The notes: generated from the letters alone by a model not told the origin. Shown: positions 1-7,998, counted from the first letter of the stretch. The stretch: DNA of 38,669 nt from Bacteroidota bacterium (GCA_017303995.1 JAFLBE010000043.1:1-38669); one strand, 5' to 3'. Program-made: numbers and translations.

Positions 1-1214
1 AATGTCCAGGAAAGGGAAAGTTTTGCGCCTGATGCCGGATACTGGTACCAATAACTGTTGGAATTATTTTTCTGATAATAACCGGTGAGATTAAAATCGA
101 GGGATTGTCCGGGTGCAAAATCAAAATAGAAAGTTTTTGCTGCAGAAAGAGAAATTCCCGGACGGTCATCTGTTCTGAAATCGGACGATACCAGTACAGA
201 ATCTGACCAGGCAACCTGAGATGTATATTGTTTCAACAGATAAGATCCGGTGAGGGTTGTTTTCCATTCTAAAGGAAGTAAAAAGGTTACCCCTGCCTGC
301 ACACTTTGGGAATTGTACCCGGAATTATCATCAAGCCATTCTGAAGCAATTGCACTCACTGAGGAAGATTTTTTCTCATTCTGGGCTGATAAAACCCAGT
401 GCATATCACCAGATAAATTAACTGAGGACCAGGAATTGATATTTTGCGAAACTTTAAACCAGGAATCTGAAATTCCGGCAAGTTGCTTTGCAATCCGGGA
501 TGATCCTGCATTTTTACCGGTTCCCATCATGCTGGAACCTTCAATACCATTTCCCTGCCCTTTTCCACGGCCGTTTCCTTCAATTGAAAGTCCGGTAAAC
601 TCTTCAGACATCATACTTGTTGTTGCCGGAATAATGCCAGCCCCGGTTGCGGGTTCTGTTAAAAAATATTTTCCAGAAAGTTCGGTACCCAGAGTCAGGG
701 AAGTACGGGTTTCAAAACTGGAATTCCATTCTGTATAACCGGAAAGAACAAGCTGATCCAGTTCTTCAGCATCCTGATACCAGGTTCCTGAAACGGAAGC
801 ACCAGATTCAAACCAACCGGTTTCAGATTCATCTCTAAAATAGAAGCCGGCAAATGGCCGTATGAAAGTAAGTCCGGCAACTTCGTTAATGGAAAGTTGG
901 TGGCTTAATCCAAATTCAGAAGTCCAGTTTCCTGATAAAAAACTCAGGGTCAGATCTTCACCCAAATAATTGTAATCTGGATCACCTGAATAAGATTGAA
1001 ACCGTGGATCCCAATAGATAGATAGAAAATCATTTGACCACCCGATTTCGCCGGAAAATGAAGAAATCAGTGATGGATTGGTGTATCGGTAGGAAAATGG
1101 AGTTTCAGTGTATTCCTGCCCGGTTTGGGCAGAAAAATACCAGTCTTGTGCAAAACTGCTATCCGTCAACAATAAAAAAGCCATCATCAGAATTGAAGCA
1201 AGACTGGTTTTCAT
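1..1214 (-). CDS. Outer-membrane beta-barrel-like protein, C-terminus beyond window
   Basis: An open frame of 404 codons runs on the minus strand from an ATG at 1214 to the window edge without a stop, so the C-terminus is missing. Residues 1-22 form a signal peptide ending in SSFAQ. The rest alternates polar and aromatic residues (SFSGEIGW, TLGTELSGKYF, TGSYLLKQYTS), as expected for beta-strands of an outer-membrane barrel. Near residues 209-225 is a Gly-rich insert (GNGRGKGQGNGIEG, then GTGKN) that resembles the tail of the protein encoded just upstream. That gene ends 21 bp before this start, so the two are probably co-transcribed and may work together. No family was recognised and the function is unknown. 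The barrel assignment is inference from composition. Confidence 0.72.
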   Translation of the reverse strand, partial: MKTSLASILMMAFLLLTDSSFAQDWYFSAQTGQEYTETPFSYRYTNPSLISSFSGEIGWSNDFLSIYWDPRFQSYSGDPDYNYLGEDLTLSFLSGNWTSEFGLSHQLSINEVAGLTFIRPFAGFYFRDESETGWFESGASVSGTWYQDAEELDQLVLSGYTEWNSSFETRTSLTLGTELSGKYFLTEPATGAGIIPATTSMMSEEFTGLSIEGNGRGKGQGNGIEGSSMMGTGKNAGSSRIAKQLAGISDSWFKVSQNINSWSSVNLSGDMHWVLSAQNEKKSSSVSAIASEWLDDNSGYNSQSVQAGVTFLLPLEWKTTLTGSYLLKQYTSQVAWSDSVLVSSDFRTDDRPGISLSAAKTFYFDFAPGQSLDFNLTGYYQKNNSNSYWYQYPASGAKLSLSWT

Positions 1215-1235
1215 GGTTTACTCTGTTTTTTCAGA

Positions 1236-1640
1236 TTACTTGGTTGGAGTTGTTGCAGGTGTAACCGGATTTTGAGCACAAGGGCCTCTGCCCTGTCCAC
1301 GTCCGGCTCCCTGACCACGGCCACCTTTACCGCCACGACCCATTCCCTGTCCGCGACCGGCGTTATCATTGATTCCGTCTCCATTTTTATCTACAAAGCC
1401 TGAACCCATTCCGGTTCCCTTTTTGTAATCCGGATCGACGCCGTTTGGGATTCCGTCACCGTCATGATCAGGTGCGTTGTCGTTAAAGCCATCGCCATTT
1501 TTATCAACGAAACGGGGACCGTGAACAGTGGGTGCTTTGATTTTCGATTTATCATCTGAAGGTTTTACAGTTTGAGCTGAAACCGAGAAAAATAATCCGG
1601 TTGCCAGCATCAGGGTAAGAGTGAGAAAAGTACGTTTCAT
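1236..1640 (-). CDS. Small secreted calcium-loop protein with Gly/Arg-rich tail
   Basis: 134 residues, beginning with a signal peptide that ends in SVSAQ at about residue 23. Three Asp-rich loops follow: DKNGDGFND (46-54), DHDGDGIPNGVD (58-69) and DKNGDGIND (84-92). These match the DxNxDGxxD calcium loops of EF-hand, dockerin or thrombospondin type 3 repeats. Residues 95-120 are almost pure G/R/Q/K/M, and a single Cys (121) lies near the end. The protein probably acts in the periplasm or at the cell surface and binds Ca2+; its partner is unknown. The downstream barrel gene has a similar Gly-rich insert. The start ATG has a GAAAGGAAA ribosome-site-like stretch 6-14 bp upstream. Calcium binding is inferred from the loops alone. 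Confidence 0.75.
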   Translation of the reverse strand: MKRTFLTLTLMLATGLFFSVSAQTVKPSDDKSKIKAPTVHGPRFVDKNGDGFNDNAPDHDGDGIPNGVDPDYKKGTGMGSGFVDKNGDGINDNAGRGQGMGRGGKGGRGQGAGRGQGRGPCAQNPVTPATTPTK

Positions 1641-1767
1641 TTCAATTTCCTTTCAAAGTGTTCTTTCCCACTTGTTGCAAGTACAGTGCCAAGACCAAAT
1701 AATTACCTAACTCATTATTATTATTGATGATGGAGCGTTTTCCTTTGTACTTAAATCAACACCGACA

Positions 1768-1781
1768 CGACCGTCCGGTCG
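1768..1781. promoter_or_regulatory. Candidate operator palindrome between divergent genes
   Basis: The arms CGACCG and CGGTCG are separated by TC, in the gap between the minus-strand calcium-loop gene and rubrerythrin. Sites of the form GACCGnCCGGTC are common TetR-family operators. A partial further copy (CGACACACAGGTCG) follows within 20 bp. No regulator gene is nearby, so the assignment is tentative. Confidence 0.3.
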
Positions 1782-1857
1782 AACAAAACGACACACAGGT
1801 CGTAACCAATTCGATTTACTATTTATTTTATCTATCGGAGAGATACTATTAATTGAT

Positions 1858-1888
1858 TTTGTTTATAAGTTATTTTGCCGGATCTTTG
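1858..1888 (+). promoter_or_regulatory. Bacteroidetes-type promoter of the rubrerythrin gene
   Basis: TTTG at 1858-1861, a 19-bp spacer, then GATCTTTG at 1881-1888. This matches the -33/-7 pattern TTTG...TAnnTTTG except for the first base of the -7 box. Transcription would start at about 1893, and an AAGGA ribosome site at 1916-1920 precedes the ATG at 1929. Confidence 0.5.
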
Positions 1889-1928
1889 TATCATCAAAAC
1901 GAAACACTAATTCTTAAGGAAAAAAATC

Positions 1929-2399
1929 ATGACTGCATTTTCATCCACCCAAACTTTTAAAAATCTCGAAGCTGCTTTCGGCGGTGAATCAATGGCTAAC
2001 CGCAAATATTTATTTTTCGCCAAAAAGGCCCGTGAACTCGGCAACGAAGAAATCGCTAAATTATTTGAAGAAACCGCTGCACAGGAAACCCAGCATGCCT
2101 TCGCCCACCTCGATCTGATTTTTGCAAAAGAAACCCTCACCATTGAGCGGATTCTTGAACTTGCTGAAAATGGCGAGCGCTACGAAAACATGAAAATGTA
2201 TCCGGAGTTTGAGCAACAAGCAATTGCGGAAGGTGATGCAGAAGCCGCCCATGAATTCCGTGAGCAAGCTGAAGAATCAAAAGAACATGCTGAAATCTTT
2301 GCAAAAGCTGCAAAAAGATTTGGTGCTCTGAAACGTGTTGAAGGTATTCACGCTGATCGGTACCTGGCAGCATTGAAGAACGTGAAAGCCGGGAAATAA
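1929..2399 (+). CDS. rbr: Rubrerythrin-family diiron peroxidase, without rubredoxin domain
   Basis: 156 residues of the ferritin-like four-helix type. The diiron ligand pattern is visible: E20 (GGES), E53-x-x-H56 in AAQETQH, Glu residues around the MYPEFEQQ helix (86-101), and E116-xxx-H120 in EESKEH. These enzymes reduce hydrogen peroxide to water in the cytoplasm, usually drawing electrons from rubredoxin. Classical rubrerythrin has a C-terminal CxxC...CxxC rubredoxin domain; here the protein ends at residue 156 with no Cys pairs. A separate rubredoxin is encoded 151 bp downstream, followed by a reductase, so electrons are likely delivered in trans. The start is preceded by AAGGA at 9-13 bp. 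The diiron family is certain; the exact substrate is inferred. Confidence 0.9.
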   Translation: MTAFSSTQTFKNLEAAFGGESMANRKYLFFAKKARELGNEEIAKLFEETAAQETQHAFAHLDLIFAKETLTIERILELAENGERYENMKMYPEFEQQAIAEGDAEAAHEFREQAEESKEHAEIFAKAAKRFGALKRVEGIHADRYLAALKNVKAGK

Positions 2400-2415
2400 C
2401 TGATTTTAAAAACGT

Positions 2416-2514
2416 CATCCTTCGATACAATCCGGCAAAAGCCGGATCACTCAGGACGACAATGCAACCACCCCATCCGGCTTTGCCGGATTTCCCCTCC
2501 TTAAAAATGAGGGG
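2416..2514. repeat. Two ATCCGGC hairpins and a CCCCTC hairpin between rubrerythrin and rubredoxin
   Basis: ATCCGGC-AAAA-GCCGGAT (2430-2447) sits inside a longer imperfect pairing of GTCATCC with GGACGAC. It is followed by ATCCGGC-TTT-GCCGGAT (2475-2491) and CCCCTC...GAGGGG (2494-2514). They look like dispersed REP-type elements. In the transcript they would form hairpins that could weaken read-through or protect the upstream mRNA end. Confidence 0.6.
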
Positions 2515-2550
2515 AGTTAAAACAAAAATTAAAGAAAAGGAAAAATTCTC

Positions 2551-2715
2551 ATGCAAAAGTATATCTGTATTGTTTGTAACCACATTTACGATCCTGCACT
2601 TGGTGATCCTGATTCAGGAATTGCACCCGGAACTCCGTTTGACCAGCTTCCTGATGACTGGAGCTGTCCGGATTGTGGAGTAACCAAAGAAGATTTTGAA
2701 TTGTACGCAGGTTGA
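2551..2715 (+). CDS. Rubredoxin, 54 residues
   Basis: A complete 54-residue rubredoxin, the usual length for the family. It has the two iron-binding pairs C6-x-x-C9 (ICIVCN) and C39-x-x-C42 (SCPDCG), and the conserved YDP (13-15) and DDWSCP. It is a one-electron carrier with an Fe(Cys)4 centre in the cytoplasm. It lies between rubrerythrin and an FAD reductase-like gene whose ATG is 2 bp after this stop, so the natural reading is NAD(P)H to reductase to rubredoxin to rubrerythrin. An AAAGGAAAA stretch precedes the ATG. The identification is certain; the electron path is inference from context. Confidence 0.95.
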   Translation: MQKYICIVCNHIYDPALGDPDSGIAPGTPFDQLPDDWSCPDCGVTKEDFELYAG

Positions 2716-2717
2716 TC

Positions 2718-3701
2718 ATGCAACCTCAATCAAAAATTGTCATAATCGGATCCGGCATGGCCGGATCTGGTCTGGCTCTGGAACTGGCTGCAAGACAAAT
2801 ACCTGTTACTCTGATCACCGGCGAAACAGCAGGCTACTATTCGCGGCCTCTACTTTCACATGCTTTCAGTGATCAGACAACCAAAGACCGGATGATGTTG
2901 AAAAGCTGGAAAGACATGGAAACTGCCGGGGTAACCGTAATGACAGGCACCCGGGTACTTTCAATTAACCGGGAGGAAAAATCAGTTTTATGGGAATCAA
3001 ACTCATCATCCGGTGAATTACCTTACGACCAGCTGGTTCTTGCTACCGGTTCTGATGCACTCATTCCGGGTCCGTGGAAAGCTCAGAAAACACATTTTTC
3101 ATTACTGAACAGTTATAACGATCTTGAAAATCTTCTTCCCAAAGTTGGAGAAGTCCAAAATTCAATTGCAATTGTAGGTGGCGGATTAATTGGCTGTGAA
3201 GTTGCCTCAGACTTAAACAAAGCCGGGAAAAAAGTGACGTTGTTTCATGGCGTCGACCGGCTGATGGAGCGGCAGTTATCTGAATCGCAATCTGCAGAAC
3301 TACTCGCCCATTTTCAATTCTTGGGGATTGATATCAGATTAAACACGATGGTTAAGGGATTCGAACCTGGAAAAGTTTTGCTTCCAGAAGGGGATTCTTT
3401 TTCTGCTGATTTAATTTTGGTGGCGGTTGGGTTTCTTCCCAGAACTGAACTGGCAAAACAAGCAGGTTTAGAAACGGGAAGAGGAATCAAAGCAAGCGAT
3501 TTTCTAAAAACCAGTGATGATTCCATCTTTGCGATCGGAGATACAGCAGAAATCAACGGACAGATTTATGCATTTGTCCTTCCGATCAGAAGTCAGGTTA
3601 AGTGGCTGACTGACTACCTTTCTGGTAAAACTACCGAACCCTGGACTCCGGGAGTATATCCGGCCAAAGCTAAGATTCATGGTTTGCAGTTGAAATGGTG
3701 A
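2718..3701 (+). CDS. FAD-dependent rubredoxin reductase-like pyridine nucleotide oxidoreductase
   Basis: 327 residues from the ATG at 2718; a TTG 6 bp upstream is less likely. The N-terminal FAD-binding GSGMAG lies at 11-16. A second Rossmann motif IVGGGLIGCE binds NAD(P)H near the middle, and the FAD motif FAIGDTAE comes near the end. SRPLLSHAF (46-54) resembles the conserved SRPxLS stretch of rubredoxin and nitrite reductases. The protein is shorter at its C-terminus than typical rubredoxin reductases of about 380 residues. It follows rubredoxin by 2 bp and rubrerythrin in the same operon, which supports NAD(P)H:rubredoxin reductase. Other FAD oxidoreductases of the same fold cannot be ruled out. 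Confidence 0.82.
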   Translation: MQPQSKIVIIGSGMAGSGLALELAARQIPVTLITGETAGYYSRPLLSHAFSDQTTKDRMMLKSWKDMETAGVTVMTGTRVLSINREEKSVLWESNSSSGELPYDQLVLATGSDALIPGPWKAQKTHFSLLNSYNDLENLLPKVGEVQNSIAIVGGGLIGCEVASDLNKAGKKVTLFHGVDRLMERQLSESQSAELLAHFQFLGIDIRLNTMVKGFEPGKVLLPEGDSFSADLILVAVGFLPRTELAKQAGLETGRGIKASDFLKTSDDSIFAIGDTAEINGQIYAFVLPIRSQVKWLTDYLSGKTTEPWTPGVYPAKAKIHGLQLKW

Positions 3702-3815
3702 GGCTGGAATTGGGAATGGGTCCTGTCTGACCTGTTTTCAATTCGCTTCTTTCCTTTTTTTGCCGTATTCTTACAGTCTTGAAAATTTAAACTTCACTAC
3801 TTGTTATTTGAAATT

Positions 3816-4280
3816 ATGGCCGACCCAGACAAAATATCCCGCCGGGAACTTCGTGCAAAAGTTATGCAGGCTCTCTATGCCCATGACATGACCGGTGATC
3901 CGATTTCCCATCTCAGAACCACAGTACTTGCCGATATTAAAGAATCGACCACTGATTATGACTATGCAGCCAGAATGCTTAATGTAGTCATCAACAAACC
4001 TGACGAAATCAATGAATGGCTACTGAAGCACACCAATAACTGGGACATGGCCAGAATTGCAGTCATCGATCTGATTTTGCTCAAAATGGGAACTGCTGAA
4101 TTTCTTTTTTTCCCTGATATTCCGCCTAAAGTAACCATGAACGAACTTCTTGAAATTGCTAAAAGTTACTCAACTGATCAAAGCAATAAGTTCATTAACG
4201 GTGTTCTTGATGCTGTTTTGGAAGATTTAAAAAAGCAGGGTAAAATCGAAAAAACCGGCCGGGGCCTCATCAATTCGTAA
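3816..4280 (+). CDS. nusB: Transcription antitermination factor NusB
   Basis: 154 residues starting MADPDKISRRELR at the ATG at 3816; a TTG 15 bp upstream is possible but not needed. The N-terminal RRELRAKVMQALYAHD and the C-terminal KSYSTDQSNKFINGVLD are the two most conserved NusB stretches. NusB is an all-helical RNA-binding protein that, with NusE (S10), binds boxA RNA and supports antitermination of rRNA transcription. The stop is 6 bp before the phosphatase start, so the two are likely co-transcribed. The N-terminal half is rather divergent, as is common in this phylum. Confidence 0.9.
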   Translation: MADPDKISRRELRAKVMQALYAHDMTGDPISHLRTTVLADIKESTTDYDYAARMLNVVINKPDEINEWLLKHTNNWDMARIAVIDLILLKMGTAEFLFFPDIPPKVTMNELLEIAKSYSTDQSNKFINGVLDAVLEDLKKQGKIEKTGRGLINS

Positions 4281-4286
4281 AATCCA

Positions 4287-4979
4287 ATGAAACTTGCATC
4301 CATTCCAACAAATAATACCTACGCAATTGGTGATATCCACGGGTGCCTGAAGTCATTAAAATCCCTGCTTTCCACCCTTCCGCTTAATCAGGATTCAGTT
4401 CTGATTTTCCTGGGCGATTACATTGACCGGGGTCCTGACTCAAAAGGCGTCATTGATTTTCTGATTCAGCTTTCCACCCGTTATCAGTGTTATTTTTTGG
4501 TTGGGAATCATGAAGTCATGATGGCTGATGCTCTCAAATCAGGGAAAACAGAAAGCTGGGAACTGAATGGAGCACGTCAAACTCTTGCCAGTTATGTTCA
4601 GGACGATGCTTTTGTCTTTGAATTGCCAGAATCCCACGCACTTTTTCTAGACAGGACCGAGTGGTTTATTGACACGCCTGATTTCTTTTTCGTCCATGCC
4701 GGTGCAAATCCATTTCGCAAACTTGGAGAATCTGTTGCACAGGAACGCTGGGATGATTTTGTCTGGGAGCGTTCACATCTCCCGGTTGAAAAACCCGTTT
4801 GGGAAAAAACAGTGGTTTGCGGTCACACGCCTCACAAACATCCGCTCATCAAAGAAAAACTGATCGTCATTGATACCGGATGTGTCTATGTCAATTCAAA
4901 AAAATATGCCGGTTACGGTCACCTCACCGCCATTCAGCTTCCATCCAAAAAAATATTCATGGTGAGGAACTGTGAATAA
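4287..4979 (+). CDS. PPP-family metallophosphatase (serine/threonine phosphatase or ApaH-like)
   Basis: 230 residues with the full PPP signature: GDIHG (15-19), GDYIDRGPD (43-51), GNHE (73-76), HAG near 138 and CGHTPHKHP near the C-terminus. These bind two metal ions and hydrolyse phosphomonoesters. Family members include bacterial PrpA/PrpB protein phosphatases, PrpE and ApaH-type diadenosine tetraphosphatases, and the sequence does not decide between them. It is probably cytoplasmic, as no signal peptide is present. It overlaps the GTG start of the next gene by 8 bp, so translation is probably coupled. Confidence 0.88.
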   Translation: MKLASIPTNNTYAIGDIHGCLKSLKSLLSTLPLNQDSVLIFLGDYIDRGPDSKGVIDFLIQLSTRYQCYFLVGNHEVMMADALKSGKTESWELNGARQTLASYVQDDAFVFELPESHALFLDRTEWFIDTPDFFFVHAGANPFRKLGESVAQERWDDFVWERSHLPVEKPVWEKTVVCGHTPHKHPLIKEKLIVIDTGCVYVNSKKYAGYGHLTAIQLPSKKIFMVRNCE

Positions 4980-6237
4980 ACGCTCAGTTTTAAGCTGGGC
5001 CTTTTACGATTGGGCCAACAGTGCGTTCGCCACAACCGTCATTGCAGGATTTTTCCCGATTTTTTTCAAAGATTACTGGAGCAAAAATTCCCCGGTTGAG
5101 CAGTCAACTTTTTGGCTTGGGGTTGCAATCTCATCAGCAGGATTAATTGTTGCTGTCCTTTCTCCTCTTCTTGGTGCGTTTTCTGACCTTGGGTCAAAGA
5201 AAAAAGTCTTTCTGGCCAGTTTTGCCGGACTTGGAATTGTAATGACTGGCGGACTCTACTTTCTTCAGGCCGGTGACTGGCAACTAGCGGCCATCATGTA
5301 CACTCTGGCATCGGTTGGTTTTCTTTGCTCGAATGTTTTCTATGATTCCCTGATCACGACAGTAAGTTCCTCAAAAACCGTTGACTTGGTGTCAAGTCAG
5401 GGTTATGGGATGGGCTATATTGGTGGCGGAATTCTGTTTCTTATTAATGTGATTATGGTGCAGCAACCTGAATGGTTTGGTTTTTCTTCACCTGCAGAGG
5501 CCGTTAAATGGTCATTTTTGAGTGTTGCACTCTGGTGGCTTCTTTTTTCAATTCCACTTTTTCTTTTTGTGAAAGAACCCGCACCCCTGGCTCATTTGAA
5601 TAGCAGTGAAGTTCTTAAGTTTGGTCTGGCAGAATTCCGGCAGTCCCTAAAAACCATTTTCAGCAATAAAACTGTTTCCCTTTTTCTGGTTGCTTATTGG
5701 CTCTACATTGACGGTGTTGATACCATTATTGCCATGTCGGTCGATTTCGGGAAATCAATCGGAATCCCGAACAGTGATTTGATTACAGCACTTTTATTGG
5801 TTCAGTTTATTGGATTTCCGTTTGCGATTCTGTTCGGCTGGCTGGGTCAGAAGTTTGGTGCTAAACGGACGATACTCGTTTGCATTGTCGGCTATCTGGC
5901 AATTACAATTCTTGGAAGTCAGCTAGATAATGTGCCGGTTGTTATTGGTGGCGTAAACGTGAGTAAATTTTATCTCCTTGCTATCGGGGTTGCCATGGTT
6001 CAGGGCGGAATTCAATCACTTAGCCGAAGTCTTTTTGCAAGAATTGTTCCGCCTGAAAAATCAGGTGAATATTTCGGATTTTACAACATGATGGGAAAAT
6101 TTGCAACCATCATTGGTCCGGTACTGATGGGAACCGTAACTGTTCTTTCAGGAAGCCCAAGAATGGGTATTTTATCAATTTCTGTTTTGTTTCTGGCGGG
6201 TGGATATTTGCTGTGGAAAGTACAAATTGAAGAATGA
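4972..6237 (+). CDS. UMF1/Atg22-like MFS transporter
   Basis: 421 residues, strongly hydrophobic, with about 12 predicted membrane segments. The opening SWAFYDWANSAFATTVIAGFF is diagnostic of the UMF1 family, related to yeast vacuolar effluxer Atg22. Typical MFS loop features are present (FSDLGSKKK after the third segment, FGWLGQKFGAKRT in the second half). The start is GTG at 4972, preceded by GGTGAGGA, inside the end of the phosphatase gene. The substrate of bacterial members is unknown; amino-acid or peptide efflux is only suggested by the yeast relative. Confidence 0.88.
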   Translation: MNKRSVLSWAFYDWANSAFATTVIAGFFPIFFKDYWSKNSPVEQSTFWLGVAISSAGLIVAVLSPLLGAFSDLGSKKKVFLASFAGLGIVMTGGLYFLQAGDWQLAAIMYTLASVGFLCSNVFYDSLITTVSSSKTVDLVSSQGYGMGYIGGGILFLINVIMVQQPEWFGFSSPAEAVKWSFLSVALWWLLFSIPLFLFVKEPAPLAHLNSSEVLKFGLAEFRQSLKTIFSNKTVSLFLVAYWLYIDGVDTIIAMSVDFGKSIGIPNSDLITALLLVQFIGFPFAILFGWLGQKFGAKRTILVCIVGYLAITILGSQLDNVPVVIGGVNVSKFYLLAIGVAMVQGGIQSLSRSLFARIVPPEKSGEYFGFYNMMGKFATIIGPVLMGTVTVLSGSPRMGILSISVLFLAGGYLLWKVQIEE

Positions 6238-6248
6238 TTCAGGGACTT

Positions 6249-6290
6249 TACCACAGAGGTTCACAGAGTTGATACGGAGAAACACAGAGT
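6249..6290. repeat. CACAGAG dispersed repeat
   Basis: CACAGAG occurs at 6252, 6262 and 6283, with a variant TACGGAG at 6273. The units are spaced 10-11 bp apart, close to one helical turn. The array begins 12 bp after the transporter stop codon and ends 3 bp before the likely TTG start of the next gene. Confidence 0.7.
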
Positions 6291-6292
6291 TT

Positions 6293-6889
6293 TTGAGACT
6301 TCTTTTTTTCTTTTTCATTTCATTTTTGTTTTTTAAAACAGAGCAGTCTTTCGCCCAAACGTCAGAAAGAACTGGATACGTTTTCAGCATTTCAGGCGGA
6401 ATTTCTTCTCTTCAGCTCACAACTAGTTCATTGTCAGACAATTCAGAAATCTACTATTCCATTCCGAATGTCAAGTTTGGATGGATGCTGAATCCAAAAA
6501 CTGAGATTTCACTTTACATTCCCGGGAATGTGTATTCCTATATAGGATCAGGCCGTCACCGGGACCGTATTTTTGAAGGACTTTTACCCTCAGTTCAATA
6601 CTGGTATGCCGACAAATGGTGGGTTTTGGGAGGTGCCGGGTTGACAATTGATGGCATGACTTTTTATGATACCCGGAATAAAAGTGAAGTCAAGTTTTAC
6701 TTCGGTCCGTCGGTAGTTGCAGGAACGGGATATGAAGTCTGGTCAAGGAAAAATATGGTTATAGACCTTCAGGGGCGGATTCATGCCGGATCATCAAACA
6801 TTCCGGAAGGTAAAAGAACGCTTCTCGCTTTTGATTTTCTGGTAGGGGTCAACTGGTACTTATTTCAGATAATTCATTTTTCCAGTTAA
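6293..6889 (+). CDS. Exported protein of unknown function, probable barrel
   Basis: The frame is open from 6200, but its first part overlaps the transporter gene and the CACAGAG repeat. The only sensible signal peptide (RLLFFFFISFLFF...EQSFAQ) begins at the codon after a TTG at 6293, giving about 198 residues. No ATG or GTG exists near that point. The mature part has GYVFSISGGISSLQL, then alternating beta-strands ending in VGVNWYLFQIIHFSS, like a small outer-membrane or periplasmic barrel. No family was recognised. The rare start and the repeat directly upstream suggest the original start region was replaced by a repeat insertion. Confidence 0.6.
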   Translation: MRLLFFFFISFLFFKTEQSFAQTSERTGYVFSISGGISSLQLTTSSLSDNSEIYYSIPNVKFGWMLNPKTEISLYIPGNVYSYIGSGRHRDRIFEGLLPSVQYWYADKWWVLGGAGLTIDGMTFYDTRNKSEVKFYFGPSVVAGTGYEVWSRKNMVIDLQGRIHAGSSNIPEGKRTLLAFDFLVGVNWYLFQIIHFSS

Positions 6890-7283
6890 ATTGGTTATTT
6901 TTGGTAAAGAAACACATGGATTTGCTTCGCACATGTTATGACCCGTCTTCACGGGAATGACTATTCTCCTCAGTTCGTAAATAATTACTATGTGTCATCC
7001 CGGACTTGATCCGGTTAACGAAGTTCTGCAAAGCTCATCCATGCCTTTAATTTCTACGTACTTTGCAAAATTGTGTGAACAGTTATTTTTTCTGACTGAT
7101 TGAATAAAAAACTGGGTTCAGCACGGGATATCCGAAAAGGCTGGGTAATGTGCCCCCAAAGAACAAATACTAGATCCCGGATCAAGTCTGGGATGACACC
7201 CTTTTTCCTTAAAAAAGACACTCAGCATGACAAATGCGGACTTTCTCTAATCCTATTTGTCTGCCAAACAAATTTTCATATTT
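6890..7283. repeat. Intergenic region with paired ATCCCGGACTTGATCC repeats
   Basis: This 394-bp gap holds no credible gene. Arms at 6992-7014 and 7177-7199 are inverted repeats of each other with 22 of 23 bases matching (core CATCCCGGACTTGATCCGG). They enclose about 160 bp that looks non-coding. A small CCCGT-CTTC-ACGGG hairpin lies near 6952-6965. The arms belong to a class of dispersed intergenic repeats common in this phylum. A short frame of 65 codons across the region is built from the repeat and is not believed to be a gene. Confidence 0.65.
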
Positions 7284-7685
7284 ATGGCAAAACTTAAATG
7301 GGCGTTGAGCTCAAAAATCCAAAAAGCAGTTGTAACTGAAGCCAATCTGGCTTATGTTGGCAGCATTACAATAGATGAAGATCTGATTGAAAGAACCGGA
7401 CTCTGGCCTGGCGAAAAGGTTCTGGTTGTGAGCAATACATCAGGTTCACGTCTTGAAACTTACGTCATCAAAGGCGAACGGGGTGCCGGGGCCATCCACA
7501 TGAATGGTGCAGCGGCTCATTTAATCAAACGAGGAGAAGAACTCATCATTATGGGATTCACTTTAACTGATGAACCCATCACACCAAAAAATATTCTGGT
7601 TGACAACCACAATAAATTTGTGCGGTATGTTGAAGAAGCCGAAAAGATGATAATATCTGATCCGTTTAACGAACGGGAAGGGTGA
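7284..7685 (+). CDS. panD: Aspartate 1-decarboxylase PanD
   Basis: 133 residues from the ATG at 7284. The protein makes beta-alanine from aspartate for pantothenate and coenzyme A synthesis. PanD is made as a proenzyme that cleaves itself between Gly and Ser to create its pyruvoyl cofactor. The site is G26-S27 in YVGSITID. The conserved NGAAAHL stretch (about 75-81) and ERGAGAI are also present. No other pantothenate gene is nearby. Its 3' end overlaps the 3' end of hisI on the other strand by 20 bp, so the two genes converge. Confidence 0.95.
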   Translation: MAKLKWALSSKIQKAVVTEANLAYVGSITIDEDLIERTGLWPGEKVLVVSNTSGSRLETYVIKGERGAGAIHMNGAAAHLIKRGEELIIMGFTLTDEPITPKNILVDNHNKFVRYVEEAEKMIISDPFNEREG

Positions 7686-7998
7686 CCGGGGAAAAAAAGC
7701 AGGAAACTGATCCGGTATGGCAGGCCGACTTTCCAACCTGATCAACTTTTGCAAGCAACGTATCAGAATCGCAGTCAATCCACAACTCCTTTACTTTTTG
7801 AATATGTCCGGAAGTGGCGCCTTTGTGCCACAATTCCTGTCTGGAACGTGAAAAGTACCACATTTCACGGGTTTCGAGCGTCTTCAGGAAGGATTCTTCA
7901 TTCATATATCCCACCATCAGCACCACACCCGTTTCAAAATCCTGAACGACAACCGGAAGGTGTCCGTCTGAGTTAAGTTTCAGTTCAGACCAATTCAT
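7666..7998 (-). CDS. hisI: Phosphoribosyl-AMP cyclohydrolase HisI
   Basis: 110 residues from the ATG at 7998. HisI opens the adenine ring of phosphoribosyl-AMP, the third step of histidine synthesis. The zinc and magnesium motif DCDSDTL and the Cys-His pair in KSACHTGS are intact, as are the conserved GYMNEE and WYFSRSR...LWHKGATSG. It is the cyclohydrolase only: there is no fused HisE pyrophosphatase domain, so HisE or an equivalent must be elsewhere. It is the last gene of hisHAFI and overlaps hisF by 14 bp. Confidence 0.96.
   Translation of the reverse strand: MNWSELKLNSDGHLPVVVQDFETGVVLMVGYMNEESFLKTLETREMWYFSRSRQELWHKGATSGHIQKVKELWIDCDSDTLLAKVDQVGKSACHTGSVSCFFSPVTLPVR

Noticed and set aside
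250-738. 162-codon plus-strand open frame at the left edge
   Set aside because: It lies opposite a 404-codon minus-strand frame with a signal peptide and barrel pattern; its own translation has no domain and is compositionally odd.
2137-2583. 148-codon minus-strand open frame across rubrerythrin and the hairpins
   Set aside because: Antisense to a certain gene and running through repeat DNA; no recognisable motif.
7100-7297. 65-codon plus-strand frame before panD
   Set aside because: Made of the inverted-repeat element and overlaps the panD start in another frame.
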